Positions 17,429 through 25,818 of a stretch of 59,849 bases of DNA are shown here, piece after piece. The notes beneath the pieces were generated by a model. It was not told the DNA's origin. It ran no database searches and worked only from the letters and a program-made list of their open reading frames with translations. The stretch is taken from the NCBI GenBank assembly GCA_030615365.1, contig JAUWZM010000005.1, positions 1 through 59,849 on the forward strand. The letters are read 5' to 3'. The stretch's first letter is position 1; each line of letters starts with the position of its first letter. Made by a program: the position numbers and the translations under genes. The DNA is from Candidatus Aerophobota bacterium. Its GTDB lineage: Bacteria > Aerophobota > Aerophobia > Aerophobales > B3-G15.

Positions 17429-18742
17429 ATGGATAAAAAGGAAAGATTGGATATGTTCTGTTATCAATGCTCCCAGACTGCGGGAGGGAAAGGTTGCACA
17501 GTAAAAGGGGTATGTGGGAAAGATGCCACAGTTGCCCGTCTACAGGATAACCTGCTGTTTGTCACCAAAGGAATATCAGCTTACCTATATCATGCTCGAG
17601 AGCTTGGATATACCGATAATGAGATAGACGCATTTTTAGAGAGGGTATTTTATTCCACATTCACCAATGTCAACTTCGATGCGAGTGATTTCATTAGATT
17701 AGCCATTGAGGCAGGCGAGATGAATATGCGAGCAATGAAACTTCTCAAAAAGGCCCATATCAAAACTTACGGAGAGCCGGAACCCACTGAAGTCCAAACA
17801 GGAACAGTGAAAGGACATGGAATTATTGCTACAGGACATAGCCTTAAGGCACTGGAGTCGTTACTCAAGCAAACCGAGGGAACTGGCATAAATATCTACA
17901 CTCACTCAGAACTTTTACCTGCTCATGGATATCCAGGGCTGAAAAAATATAAACATCTGGTTGGTAATCTGGGAAAATCATGGTTTGATCAGAAACAACT
18001 GTTTTCAAAATATCCCGTGGCGATTCTTGGAACCTCCAACTGTGTCTTAATTCCGCGGGAAGAGTATCGAGATAGAATGTTTACCACCGGACCCACGCGA
18101 TTGCCTGGCGTGGAACATATTGCCGGATATGACTATACCTCCATAATAGAAAAGGCTAAATCTTTGCCAGAACTTGATGAGAAGCCAGGAGATGTTGTAT
18201 TAACTACAGGCTTCTCCAAGTCTGTAGTTTTATCCTTGAAAGACAAAATTAAACAATTAGTCCAGACAGGTAAAATCCGCCATTTCTTCCTCGTAGGAGG
18301 CTGTGATTCGCCGCTTAAAAAGATGAGTTATTATCGGGAGTTTGTTCAGCGACTACCACAAGATACTGTAATTCTAACACTTGCTTGCGGAAAGTTTAGA
18401 ATTAATGACCTGAATCTTGGTGATATAGAAGGTGTTCCGAGATTGATTGACCTGGGACAGTGCAATGATGCAATTGTGGCCATAGAAATTTCTGAGGCCT
18501 TGGCTGAACTATTTGGTGTAGATATAAATGAACTCCCCCTTACCTTAGTTCTCAATTGGATGGAACAAAAAGCTGTGGCTATCCTCTGGAGTCTTCTCGC
18601 ACTGGGTATAAAGGGTATCTATTTAGGTCCCCTTCTTCCTGCCTGGGTAAATGACGATATTCTAAAGGTTTTACAGGAAAAATATGATTTAAGACTCATA
18701 GGCAACCCAGAGGACGATATAAAGCAGATATTAAAACAATAA
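17429..18742 (+). CDS. hcp: Hybrid cluster protein, short (class III-like)
   Basis: 437 residues. The N-terminal cluster motif is C-x2-C-x8-C-x5-C (FCYQCSQ...GCTVKGVC). The hybrid-cluster ligands are recognisable in GHSLKAL (His), [12 protein letters not shown] (Glu), TSNCV, GGCDSP and LACGKF (Cys), and [10 protein letters not shown] (Glu). Typical Hcp has about 540 residues. Here roughly 110 are missing just after the N-terminal cysteines, the deletion that defines the class III group of anaerobes and archaea. Hcp reduces NO (and hydroxylamine in vitro). Strong AAGGAG box. It is followed after 14 bases by its likely electron donor. Confidence 0.92.
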   Translation: MDKKERLDMFCYQCSQTAGGKGCTVKGVCGKDATVARLQDNLLFVTKGISAYLYHARELGYTDNEIDAFLERVFYSTFTNVNFDASDFIRLAIEAGEMNMRAMKLLKKAHIKTYGEPEPTEVQTGTVKGHGIIATGHSLKALESLLKQTEGTGINIYTHSELLPAHGYPGLKKYKHLVGNLGKSWFDQKQLFSKYPVAILGTSNCVLIPREEYRDRMFTTGPTRLPGVEHIAGYDYTSIIEKAKSLPELDEKPGDVVLTTGFSKSVVLSLKDKIKQLVQTGKIRHFFLVGGCDSPLKKMSYYREFVQRLPQDTVILTLACGKFRINDLNLGDIEGVPRLIDLGQCNDAIVAIEISEALAELFGVDINELPLTLVLNWMEQKAVAILWSLLALGIKGIYLGPLLPAWVNDDILKVLQEKYDLRLIGNPEDDIKQILKQ

Positions 18743-18756
18743 AATGAGCAGAGTAA

Positions 18757-19437
18757 ATGAATCAAAAAACTTTTCATAAGATCAGTTATGGTTTATATGT
18801 GGTGAGTTCTAAAAAAGAGGGTAAATTAAATGGACAGATTGCAAATACAGTTTTTCAAGTGACATCAAAGCCTCCAGTAATTGCAGTTAGCATAAACAAA
18901 CAAAATCTAACTCATGAATTCATTCAGAAAAGTAAAAGCTTTACTATTTCAATACTCTCTAAAGAAACGCCTATGAAATTCATTGGACATTTTGGATTTA
19001 AATCCGGGAGAGATTTGGATAAATTCAAAGATATAAATTACAAAATTGGTATAACTGATGCCCCAGTAGTTATAGAAAATTCCATAGGTTACCTGGAAGC
19101 TGAGCTTATGAATACAATTGATGCTGGAACGCATACTATCTTTGTTGGAAAGGTCATCGATGCTGAAATCCTCAATAATAGTGAACCACTGACGTATGAT
19201 TATTATCATCAAATCAAGGGTGGTAAATCACCCAAGAGTGCACCAACATATATTGGAGAGGAAAAAGAAGTGAATGAAATGGATAAGTATGAATGCACCG
19301 TCTGTGGCTATGTGTATGACCCTGAAAAGGGAGATCCCGACTCTGGGATAAATCCTGGAACATCGTTTGAAGAATTGCCCGATGACTGGGTATGCCCCGT
19401 TTGTGGAGTTGGTAAAGATCAATTTGAAAAAATTTAA
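18757..19437 (+). CDS. High-molecular-weight rubredoxin (flavin reductase-rubredoxin)
   Basis: 226 residues. Residues 1-165 are a flavin-reductase-like FMN domain ([35 protein letters not shown]). Residues 178-226 are a rubredoxin with [12 protein letters not shown] and [13 protein letters not shown], all four iron-binding cysteines present. This fusion (Hrb in acetogens) passes electrons from NAD(P)H to the flavodiiron NO/O2 reductase FprA. Here the gene immediately downstream is only a stub of fprA, so another acceptor such as Hcp, or an fprA elsewhere, would be needed. Confidence 0.9.
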   Translation: MNQKTFHKISYGLYVVSSKKEGKLNGQIANTVFQVTSKPPVIAVSINKQNLTHEFIQKSKSFTISILSKETPMKFIGHFGFKSGRDLDKFKDINYKIGITDAPVVIENSIGYLEAELMNTIDAGTHTIFVGKVIDAEILNNSEPLTYDYYHQIKGGKSPKSAPTYIGEEKEVNEMDKYECTVCGYVYDPEKGDPDSGINPGTSFEELPDDWVCPVCGVGKDQFEKI

Positions 19438-19447
19438 GAAGGATAAA

Positions 19448-19666
19448 ATGAGGGCCGTAGAAATAAAACCTGGAATTTATCCAGTAGGTACGATAGACTG
19501 GGACAGAAGGTTATTTGATGAGCTCATACCACTTCCAAGGATAAGCTATAATTCTGATCTAAATAAAAGATAAAGGTATTCAAAAAGGGGAAATTTTGAA
19601 GCCCTGGATAAATTGGCCAATGAAATCCTTGAAAAGCATAAAGAGTATGGTATAATTAAGAAGTGA
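19448..19666 (+). pseudogene. Flavodiiron protein (fprA) relic
   Basis: Starting 10 bases after the rubredoxin fusion, an ATG with an AAGGA box reads MRAVEIKPGIYPVGTIDWD then RLFDELIPLPR, the start of FprA-type flavodiiron proteins (VxIKPGIYWVGxIDWD). It stops at codon 42 (19571-19573). The same frame reopens for 30 codons (RGNFEALDKLANEIL, stop 19664-19666), which may be the native C-terminal tail after a large internal deletion. A complete protein would have about 400 residues, including the di-iron ligands, which are absent. Confidence 0.7.
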
Positions 19667-19680
19667 GCCTCTAAAACTAC

Positions 19681-19708
19681 TTGACGAAATGGTGAGAGTT
19701 GTTAAAAT
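19681..19708 (+). promoter_or_regulatory. Putative promoter
   Basis: TTGACG and TAAAAT separated by 16 bases, ending 34 bases before the ATG of the DUF3298 gene, which has a GGAGGA ribosome-binding site. There is no other promoter candidate in this gap. Confidence 0.4.
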
Positions 19709-19742
19709 ATCTTAAGGTAGAAGTCCTTTCAATGGAGGAAAC

Positions 19743-20519
19743 ATGAGAACCAAAAAACTATTAATCTTATCTATAAGTGTTATCTGGTTATTAACAATAG
19801 GATTGTGGACCAATACAGTCAACGGACAGCAACTTACAATCAGCTCTTTACCAATGAATGTACAGTCTGTCTGGAAATCAGATAATTTTTTTCATATTGA
19901 AGCTGAATACCCACAATTTGAGATGGCTGCCACAGATTTCAACCAAAAAATTAGCGATTTGATTGCTGGCAAGATTAGTAACTTTGAAAAAGAGTCACGT
20001 GATAACTGGAAGGCGAGATTGAAGACATTGCCGGCCGGAGAGCCAGTACCTGAAAATCCAGAAACTCCTTTTGTATTTATCGCCTCGTGGCAACCTACTC
20101 AGCTCAACAACAAATATCTGAGTTTTGTGATAAAGGTTTACTATTTCACGGGGGGAGCCCACGGTAATGAGGAAATCTACGCTTTCAACTACGATATGGC
20201 CAAGAAAAAAGAAATACATATCGATGATTTCCTCGGTTCTTCTCAAAAAGCACTGGAAAAGATATCGAAAATGTCAACTCATGATATTATCGGCCAACTT
20301 CAGTCTATGGGCTGGGAAGTTGATCGTCTAAAAGAGATGGTGGACCAGGGAACTGAACCTGTTTTCAAGAACTTCAAGGATTTTAATTTCAACAGCAATA
20401 GCTTGATTATCTATTTCCAGAGATATCAGGTGGCACCTGGTGCAGCCGGCTCATTAACCGTCATGATCCCAAAGACAACCTTAGAAGAGAATTCTATTAA
20501 ATCGGATTACCTGGAATAA
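19743..20519 (+). CDS. Exported DUF4163/DUF3298 (RsiV-like) protein
   Basis: 258 residues with a signal peptide (1-28, hydrophobic LLILSISVIWLLTIGLW). The mature part matches the DUF4163 plus DUF3298 arrangement: SFVIKVYYFTGGAHGNEEIYAFNYD (TGGAHG signature), then the helical FLGSSQKALEKIS region and a final strand pair NSLIIYFQRYQVAPGAAG. In Gram-positives these domains form the lysozyme-sensing part of RsiV; in others they occur alone in the periplasm with unknown role. There is no sigma factor nearby, so anti-sigma activity is not supported. Confidence 0.75.
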   Translation: MRTKKLLILSISVIWLLTIGLWTNTVNGQQLTISSLPMNVQSVWKSDNFFHIEAEYPQFEMAATDFNQKISDLIAGKISNFEKESRDNWKARLKTLPAGEPVPENPETPFVFIASWQPTQLNNKYLSFVIKVYYFTGGAHGNEEIYAFNYDMAKKKEIHIDDFLGSSQKALEKISKMSTHDIIGQLQSMGWEVDRLKEMVDQGTEPVFKNFKDFNFNSNSLIIYFQRYQVAPGAAGSLTVMIPKTTLEENSIKSDYLE

Positions 20520-20706
20520 CCTCCATATTCAGGACCTCACATTGTCAGGGGATACGAACTTTTACGAATTGTGCCCAAAAAATAGAATCACTTTATTCTC
20601 AAAAAACTCCTACCAAATAGTGGATTATTCACCATCCTATGTCAAGATCTTACCACTCACACACAGATTTTTCTTTTCAATTTCTCTTATTCAGGCAACT
20701 TACCCC

Positions 20707-20757
20707 TTGACATAAAGATAAATTTATTTATCATACTATATGAGCATTTAATCATAT
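20707..20757 (+). promoter_or_regulatory. arsR promoter and ArsR-type operator
   Basis: TTGACA (20707-20712) with TATCAT 16 bases further on. Just downstream lies TATATGAGCATTTAATCATA, repeated in similar form before the permease gene (21117-21138, CATATTTGAGCATTAAAGCA). Two copies of a near-palindromic GAGCATT-type site in front of both genes are best explained as operators of the ArsR protein between them. The rest of the 264-base gap (20520-20706) is featureless. Confidence 0.5.
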
Positions 20758-20783
20758 AATCATAGAGAAAAGAGGAATTAATA

Positions 20784-21095
20784 GTGGATAATAGAATTTA
20801 TGAAGCCCAGGCTGAGTATTTTAAGGCTTTATCGCATCCTGTAAGGATAAAAATTGTGCAGTATTTAAAAGAAGGCGAAAGATGCGTGTGTAAAATTGTA
20901 CCCTATCTACAAGAAGAACAATCCAACGTCTCCCGCCATCTTGCTGCGTTAAAAAGGGCAGGGATACTTTCCTCTCGAAAAGAAGGGGTAAGCGTTTACT
21001 ATCGGGTGCGGGATGATAAGGTATATAGAATATTAGATTTAGCCCTGTATGCTATGAAAAAAATAGTGAAAGAAAGAATTGCTATCTTAAGTTAA
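20784..21095 (+). CDS. ArsR/SmtB-family metalloregulator
   Basis: 103 residues from a GTG start with an AGAGGA box. Winged helix with ALSHPVRIKIVQYLKEGERCVCKI: the CVC in helix 3 is the alpha-3 thiolate metal-binding site for As(III)/Sb(III)/Cd(II)-type sensors. The recognition segment is EEQSNVSRHLAALKRAG. It derepresses on metal or metalloid binding. It is placed directly before a permease/thioredoxin/CcdA cluster that it probably controls. Confidence 0.88.
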   Translation: MDNRIYEAQAEYFKALSHPVRIKIVQYLKEGERCVCKIVPYLQEEQSNVSRHLAALKRAGILSSRKEGVSVYYRVRDDKVYRILDLALYAMKKIVKERIAILS

Positions 21096-21148
21096 TTTTT
21101 TTTCTCTTATATTTGCATATTTGAGCATTAAAGCATAAAGGATTAATA

Positions 21149-22177
21149 ATGTGGTTATCTATTTTTCTATCTGGGGTAGAGGCTCTACTTGAGTATTTAT
21201 CTTTCCATGTGTTGACCTGTCTTGTCCCTGCTTTCTTTATAGCAGGCGCTATGAGCAGTATGGTGAAAAAGGAGATAATTTTACGCTATCTTGGGCCTTC
21301 TGCTAATAAATTTGTATCCTATGCTGTTGCTTCAATTGCAGGAACAATTCTTGCTGTATGTAGTTGCACTATTTTACCTCTTTTCTCTGGCATATACACT
21401 ATGGGAGCAGGAATAGGACCTGCCTCTACCTTTTTATATTCAGGGCCAGCTATAAATCTTCTTGCCATTATCTACTCTGCTCGTCTTTTAGGATTTGAGA
21501 TTGGTATAGCAAGAGCATTTGGGGCAGTAAGTTTTTCCATAGTTATCGGTCTTATAATGTCCCGGGTTTTTGAGAAAAAAAGAGAAAAAAAAATAGAATT
21601 TGCTCTTACGAGCGACCCGGATAAACCTCAAAAAAGCGGTTTGGTAACTCTTTTCTTTTTTGCTGACCTTGTAGCTATACTGGTTCTGGGAGCCTGGGGA
21701 AAGTGGTGGGTAGTAATTTTTTTAGTAGCTACTTTACTTATCCTATTGAAATTCTGGTTTACAAAAAAAGAGGTTATATCCTGGCTCACATCAACCTGGC
21801 AGTTCATCCGACTTATCTTACCCTGGCTATTATTAGGAGTGTTTGCTGCTGGGATAATTAGGTCAGTTTTACCTACTGAGGTAATTCAAGCCTGGGTGGG
21901 GAGTAACACTTTAAAGTCCAACTTTATCGCATCAATGGCAGGCACCTTAATGTACTTTGCCACTTTAACCGAAGTCCCTATACTGAAAGCTTTTCTTGAA
22001 TTGGGCATGGGCAAGGGACCTGCCCTATCCCTGCTTTTAGCAGGGCCAGCATTATCACTTCCCAGTATGCTGGTGATAAGAAGTATTATGGGAACCAGGA
22101 GAACTATTGTGTACATAGCTCTTGTAGTTGTTATGTCCACTTTTATAGGGATGATTTTTGGCAATTTTGTTTTTTAA
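21149..22177 (+). CDS. DUF318/ArsP-type permease
   Basis: 342 residues with about eight transmembrane helices and a central charged loop (KKREKKIEFALTSDPDK). The signature VCSCTILPLFSGIYTMGAGIGPA near residue 70 and the second repeat LMYFATLTEVPILKAF with LLAGPALSLPSML identify the permease family that includes the methylarsenite exporter ArsP. The CxC pair may bind a thiophilic metal. Its position after an ArsR with a thiolate site, and its own GAGCATT operator, suggest efflux of an arsenical or soft metal. The exact substrate is not determinable. Confidence 0.82.
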   Translation: MWLSIFLSGVEALLEYLSFHVLTCLVPAFFIAGAMSSMVKKEIILRYLGPSANKFVSYAVASIAGTILAVCSCTILPLFSGIYTMGAGIGPASTFLYSGPAINLLAIIYSARLLGFEIGIARAFGAVSFSIVIGLIMSRVFEKKREKKIEFALTSDPDKPQKSGLVTLFFFADLVAILVLGAWGKWWVVIFLVATLLILLKFWFTKKEVISWLTSTWQFIRLILPWLLLGVFAAGIIRSVLPTEVIQAWVGSNTLKSNFIASMAGTLMYFATLTEVPILKAFLELGMGKGPALSLLLAGPALSLPSMLVIRSIMGTRRTIVYIALVVVMSTFIGMIFGNFVF

Positions 22178-22203
22178 AAAACTCAAAAAAGGAGGACTCA
22201 GGT

Positions 22204-22446
22204 ATGAAAGTTCAAATTTTTGGAATCGGCTGTCCAAAATGCAGAAAACTGGAAGCTAATGCTAAAAAGGCAATTGAGGAGCTTGGGATTGATGCTGAAG
22301 TTAAAAAAGTACAGAATATAAAGGAAATCACCAAATTCGGAATCCTCATGACTCCCGCTCTTGCCATTGACGATAAAATCAAGTGCTCAGGCCAGATAGC
22401 ATCACCAGAAAAGATAAAAAAATGGCTCCAAGAAAAATCAAAATAA
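22204..22446 (+). CDS. Small thioredoxin-like redox-active disulfide protein
   Basis: 80 residues, single thioredoxin-fold domain. GIGCPKCRKLEANAKKAIEEL carries the CPKC redox pair at the N-terminus of helix 1, and ILMTPALAIDDKI holds the cis-proline (TP). This is the redox-active disulfide protein 2 family, commonly encoded next to DUF318 permeases. It probably reduces or passes a thiol-bound metal to the permease. Strong AAGGAGG box; 26 bases after the permease stop. The 137 bases to the next gene hold only trivial short frames. Confidence 0.85.
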   Translation: MKVQIFGIGCPKCRKLEANAKKAIEELGIDAEVKKVQNIKEITKFGILMTPALAIDDKIKCSGQIASPEKIKKWLQEKSK

Positions 22447-22583
22447 TGGAAGAAAAAACATCGACAGGGAAAAAATGACGGCATTGAGAAAAAAAAGAGT
22501 AAAAGAGCGGAATAAGAAAGTAAAATAGGAAAGACTATTTTCATAATTAGGAATCCAACGCTCTAAAGGGGGATAATCTCTAA

Positions 22584-23606
22584 GTGAAGATAAATAAAAA
22601 AACCTTAAGAAATATAACAGTCCTTGTAGTGATAGTTATCGTTGCTCTGGTCGGGGTGCTGATTAATAAAACTCGTCAGTCGTATTTGCCCAGTAAACCA
22701 AAAACTACTATATTAGCTCCTCAACAAAAAACTCAAAAAAAAATAGATCCACCAGACAAAAAAGAAGATGCTGTTGAGATCAGCGGCAAGACTGCTACAA
22801 CGGAAAGGAAGAAGGTAGTGATGCTGGCCAAAGTTAACAGAAAAGCTATTACTTCCGAAGATTTTAATCAAGAATTAGAAGATCTTCCCCCTCAATACCG
22901 GGAAGTTTTTGAAGAGAGTAAAGAAGAGTTTCTCGAGCAGTTAATTATAAAAGAAATTTTACTTCAAGAGGCTGAGAGACAGAAATTGGAAAGTGAAAAA
23001 GAGATTCAAGAGAAAATTGAAGAGAATAAAAAAAATAGGGAAGAAATTCTGATTCAGGAACTCACCCAAAAAATGACCGAGGATGTACAGGTCTCACCGA
23101 AAGAAATAAGAAGTCTATATGAGGAATTAAAAAGTGAAATGCAAGGAAACTCTTTCCAGGAGGTAAAGGGTTCGTTGAAAACTTACCTTCTTCAGGAAAA
23201 AAAAAGAAAAAAACTGGAAACACAAATAGAAGAGCTAAAAAGCACAGCAAGGATTACCAGAAACGAGGAATGGCTAAAAACTCAACGGGCGATAAAGATG
23301 AGAAATCCGCTTGATGAGGCTCTTCAAAAGGGCAAACCGGTTGTAGCTGATTTTGGAAGAGGTACATGCATACCTTGTAAACAAATGAAACCTATCCTTG
23401 AGGAACTGGCTATCGAGTACAAAGGAAAGGCCTACATTCTTATTATTGAAATTGATGAATATAAAACTCTTACCAGACGTCACCGCATAAGACTTATCCC
23501 CACGCAGATATTTTTCAATGATAAGGGAAATGAAGTTTACCGCCACGAAGGATTTATGAGCAAGGAGACTATAAAAGAAAAGTTGAATGAGATGGGAGTT
23601 AAATAG
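22584..23606 (+). CDS. Membrane-anchored SurA_N-thioredoxin fusion
   Basis: 340 residues from a GTG with an AAAGGGGG box. One N-terminal membrane helix (about 9-27), a proline/lysine linker, then a SurA/PrsA-like N-terminal chaperone domain (about 75-220: VNRKAITSEDFNQEL, FLEQLIIKEILLQEAE) without the usual peptidyl-prolyl isomerase domain. It is followed by a thioredoxin domain (about 240-340) with DFGRGTCIPCKQM (Cys262/Cys265) and cis-Pro LIPTQIFF. It is an envelope thiol reductase with a substrate-holding module. The stop overlaps the ccdA GTG (TAGTG), so CcdA should supply its electrons. Confidence 0.82.
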   Translation: MKINKKTLRNITVLVVIVIVALVGVLINKTRQSYLPSKPKTTILAPQQKTQKKIDPPDKKEDAVEISGKTATTERKKVVMLAKVNRKAITSEDFNQELEDLPPQYREVFEESKEEFLEQLIIKEILLQEAERQKLESEKEIQEKIEENKKNREEILIQELTQKMTEDVQVSPKEIRSLYEELKSEMQGNSFQEVKGSLKTYLLQEKKRKKLETQIEELKSTARITRNEEWLKTQRAIKMRNPLDEALQKGKPVVADFGRGTCIPCKQMKPILEELAIEYKGKAYILIIEIDEYKTLTRRHRIRLIPTQIFFNDKGNEVYRHEGFMSKETIKEKLNEMGVK

Positions 23607-24298
23607 TGCTGGAATATCTATTAGGAAATTTAAAGCTGCTTATCCAGGCAAATCATTGGTTTGCTCCTCTGGCTGCATTCCTGGGAGGACTTTTGACTGC
23701 CTCGAATCCCTGCGTTCTGGTTATGATTCCTCTTATGATTGGCTTTGTAACAGGCAGCGAGCAAACCGTAGGAATAAAAAAATCGCTTATTTTCTCCAGT
23801 CTTTTCGTATTTGGCCTTTCCATCACCTTTGTTATTCTGGGGATCATTGCTGCCTTAGGAGGCAGACTTTTTGGGGATATTGGCAGCTACTGGAAATACA
23901 TCGTTAGTATCGTAGCTTTCATTATGGGAGCGCATTTGCTGGGTCTTTTCCAATTTAGCTTTTCAATACCCATAACCATAAAACTTTCAGGAAAAGGACC
24001 ACTTAGTTCGTTACTCCTGGGCATGCTTTTTGGGGTTGTTTCTACTCCATGTGCTGTTCCCATCCTTGTGATACTTTTAACATACGTTGCGACCAAGGGA
24101 AGCAGCTTGTTCTACGGAGGAGCCTTACTTTTCTTTTACGCTTTGGGGCATTGCATACTAATTCTTATTGCTGGCACCTCCATAGGCGCAGCCAAAGCCT
24201 TGATAGAGTCAAAGAAGGCCAAAAAAGTTAGTTCGGTACTAAGAAAAACAGGAGGGATTTTGGTAATACTGGCTGGTCTTTACTTTTTATTCTTTTAG
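23606..24298 (+). CDS. CcdA/DsbD-type transmembrane electron carrier
   Basis: 230 residues with six predicted helices. Conserved cysteines sit in TASNPCVLVMIPL and VVSTPCAVPILV, the pair that relays electrons from cytoplasmic thioredoxin across the membrane. The GTG start overlaps the previous stop by one base, giving tight coupling with the SurA_N-thioredoxin protein, its presumed extracytoplasmic acceptor. Together with ArsR, permease and the small thioredoxin-like protein it forms a five-gene thiol/metal unit. Confidence 0.88.
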   Translation: MLEYLLGNLKLLIQANHWFAPLAAFLGGLLTASNPCVLVMIPLMIGFVTGSEQTVGIKKSLIFSSLFVFGLSITFVILGIIAALGGRLFGDIGSYWKYIVSIVAFIMGAHLLGLFQFSFSIPITIKLSGKGPLSSLLLGMLFGVVSTPCAVPILVILLTYVATKGSSLFYGGALLFFYALGHCILILIAGTSIGAAKALIESKKAKKVSSVLRKTGGILVILAGLYFLFF

Positions 24299-24376
24299 AG
24301 GGGCAAAAATCTCACCCAAAATACAGAGGCAGCCGTAGCCTTTGTTTGTTAGATGGAAAATCCTGCCTTACTTTCC

Positions 24377-24405
24377 TTGACTTTCTAAAAAGTATTTTGT
24401 ATACT
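24377..24405 (+). promoter_or_regulatory. Sigma-70-type promoter
   Basis: TTGACT and TATACT with an ideal 17-base spacer in the gap before the UroD-like gene. It is the most likely start of transcription for the carbohydrate cluster. Confidence 0.55.
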
Positions 24406-24507
24406 ATAGATGCTTTTGAAAGATTAATTCCTCTTCCCGGGCCTTTCTACTAAGAAATGAACAATGCCACATTTTATACAAGGCCCAGCTAAATAAAGAC
24501 CAATAAA

Positions 24508-25596
24508 ATGATCGATTCAAAAGATTTGGTGAAAAAAGCAATTAACTTTAAGGGCCCTGAACGAATACCATACATGGTGAGTATTGATTTAGTTCGATTT
24601 AAGGAAAAAAGAGATAAAGAAGAGATTAAAAGAATTGAAAGACTTTATTCACAGTGTCCTGTTGATATATTTTCCGCAGATATTATGTGTGCTTCTTATT
24701 GGAAACCTCAAAAAAGGCCCCCTCTTTCTGTATGGTCCTTAGGACCATACTATCATCGTGAAGAAAGGGAAGATGAATGGGGAGTGATCTGGAAAGAGTT
24801 GAGAGTAATAGGACATCCCTTAGAGAAAGATTGGTCCTTAGCGAAAGATTACCAGCTTCCCGATCCTTATGCTCCAGGAAGATTTGATGGGGCTAAAAAA
24901 TTAATAGATGAAAATAGGAATAAGTATACTGTAGGATTAGTTTGGTTTACTTTGTTTGAAAGACTGTGGATGCTTCGTGGATTTAATAATATGCTGGTAG
25001 ACCCGTATTTAAACTACGATGAGTTTATTAACCTGAGAGATAAAATCTTAAATCTTAACATCGCGCTGATAAAGCAATGGTTAAAGATAGGGGTAGATGC
25101 TATCTGGATTAGTGATGACTGGGGAGGGCAAGAAACAATTTTAATGAATCCTGATGACTGGAGAAAATTTTATAAACCTTGCTATAAAAAGATGTTTGAT
25201 TTAATTCATAAAAATGGTGCTCATGTTTGGATGCATAGTGATGGCAATATAACACAGATAATCCCTGATTTAATTGAAATTGGCCTTAATGTTCTACATC
25301 CTGTTCAGTCCCAGGCAATGAATATTGAAGAATTAGGCAAAAGATTTGGAGGGAAACTCTGTTTTTTTGGAGGAGCTGATGTTCAGGAGACTTTACCTCA
25401 TGGAACTCCTCAGCAAGTCAAAGAAGAGGTAAGATATTTAATTAAAACTTTCGGAAAGTATAAAGGTGGATATATTGGCAGCACCTCTCATACGATTTTA
25501 CCTGATACACCTCTAAAAAATATAGAAGCCCTTTTTGAGGCTTTTGATGAATACTGTTCCAATCCAAAGTTGATTTTAGATGAAATGACAAGGTGA
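24508..25596 (+). CDS. UroD/MtaA-family protein
   Basis: 362 residues, uroporphyrinogen decarboxylase TIM-barrel fold: RIPYMVSIDL at the start, GVDAIWISDDWGGQETILMNPDDWRKFYKP in the middle, HSDGNITQIIPDLIEIGLNVLHPVQ, and FFGGADVQETLP. The family covers heme-pathway UroD and corrinoid methyltransferases (MtaA/CmuA). Sequences of this type beside sugar genes are usually neither and are uncharacterised. No corrinoid protein is adjacent, so methyltransfer is not supported by context. Confidence 0.75.
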   Translation: MIDSKDLVKKAINFKGPERIPYMVSIDLVRFKEKRDKEEIKRIERLYSQCPVDIFSADIMCASYWKPQKRPPLSVWSLGPYYHREEREDEWGVIWKELRVIGHPLEKDWSLAKDYQLPDPYAPGRFDGAKKLIDENRNKYTVGLVWFTLFERLWMLRGFNNMLVDPYLNYDEFINLRDKILNLNIALIKQWLKIGVDAIWISDDWGGQETILMNPDDWRKFYKPCYKKMFDLIHKNGAHVWMHSDGNITQIIPDLIEIGLNVLHPVQSQAMNIEELGKRFGGKLCFFGGADVQETLPHGTPQQVKEEVRYLIKTFGKYKGGYIGSTSHTILPDTPLKNIEALFEAFDEYCSNPKLILDEMTR

Positions 25597-25703
25597 AAAA
25601 TAATGCTTACAAGGAGGTGAAAAAGCAGGGAGATCCGAGCTAATCTGAGATAAAGGAAAATATAAACCTACGAAGTACGCAGAGGAAATATAAGATGTGA
25701 GAA

Positions 25704-25754
25704 GTAATATGTAATGTGTAAAAACCTTATTACTCATCACTTATTACATATTAC
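25704..25754 (+). repeat. Inverted repeat (12-bp arms)
   Basis: GTAATATGTAAT (25704-25715) and ATTACATATTAC (25743-25754) are perfect inverted repeats with a 27-base loop in the leader of the solute-binding-protein gene. A degenerate reverse-oriented relative lies near 38730-38790 beside another copy of the CTCTGTGGTTAA module. It is more likely a mobile-repeat end than a terminator, as no T-run follows. Confidence 0.5.
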
Positions 25755-25761
25755 AGTTATT

Positions 25762-25790
25762 TGTGTTCTCTGTGGTTAATTTTTGACATT
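25762..25790 (+). repeat. Dispersed GTGTTCTCTGTGGTTAA module
   Basis: A short module, here followed by TTTTTGACATT, recurs at 32660-32687 (same strand, before the NicX-like gene), inverted at 38710-38731, and in part at 55490-55513 inside MITE copy 3. It resembles the CACAGAGGACACAGAG repeats common in environmental bacterial genomes. Two copies lie within 60 bases of a start codon, so they may contribute TTGACA-like promoter sequence. Confidence 0.6.
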
Positions 25791-25818
25791 ATCTCAGAGA
25801 AAAATCAAGGAGAAAAAA

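Noticed and set aside
22447..22583. Two short frames between the mini-thioredoxin and the SurA_N-thioredoxin gene
   Set aside because: 9 and 17 codons, lysine-rich, no similarity or consistent ribosome site; treated as non-coding.
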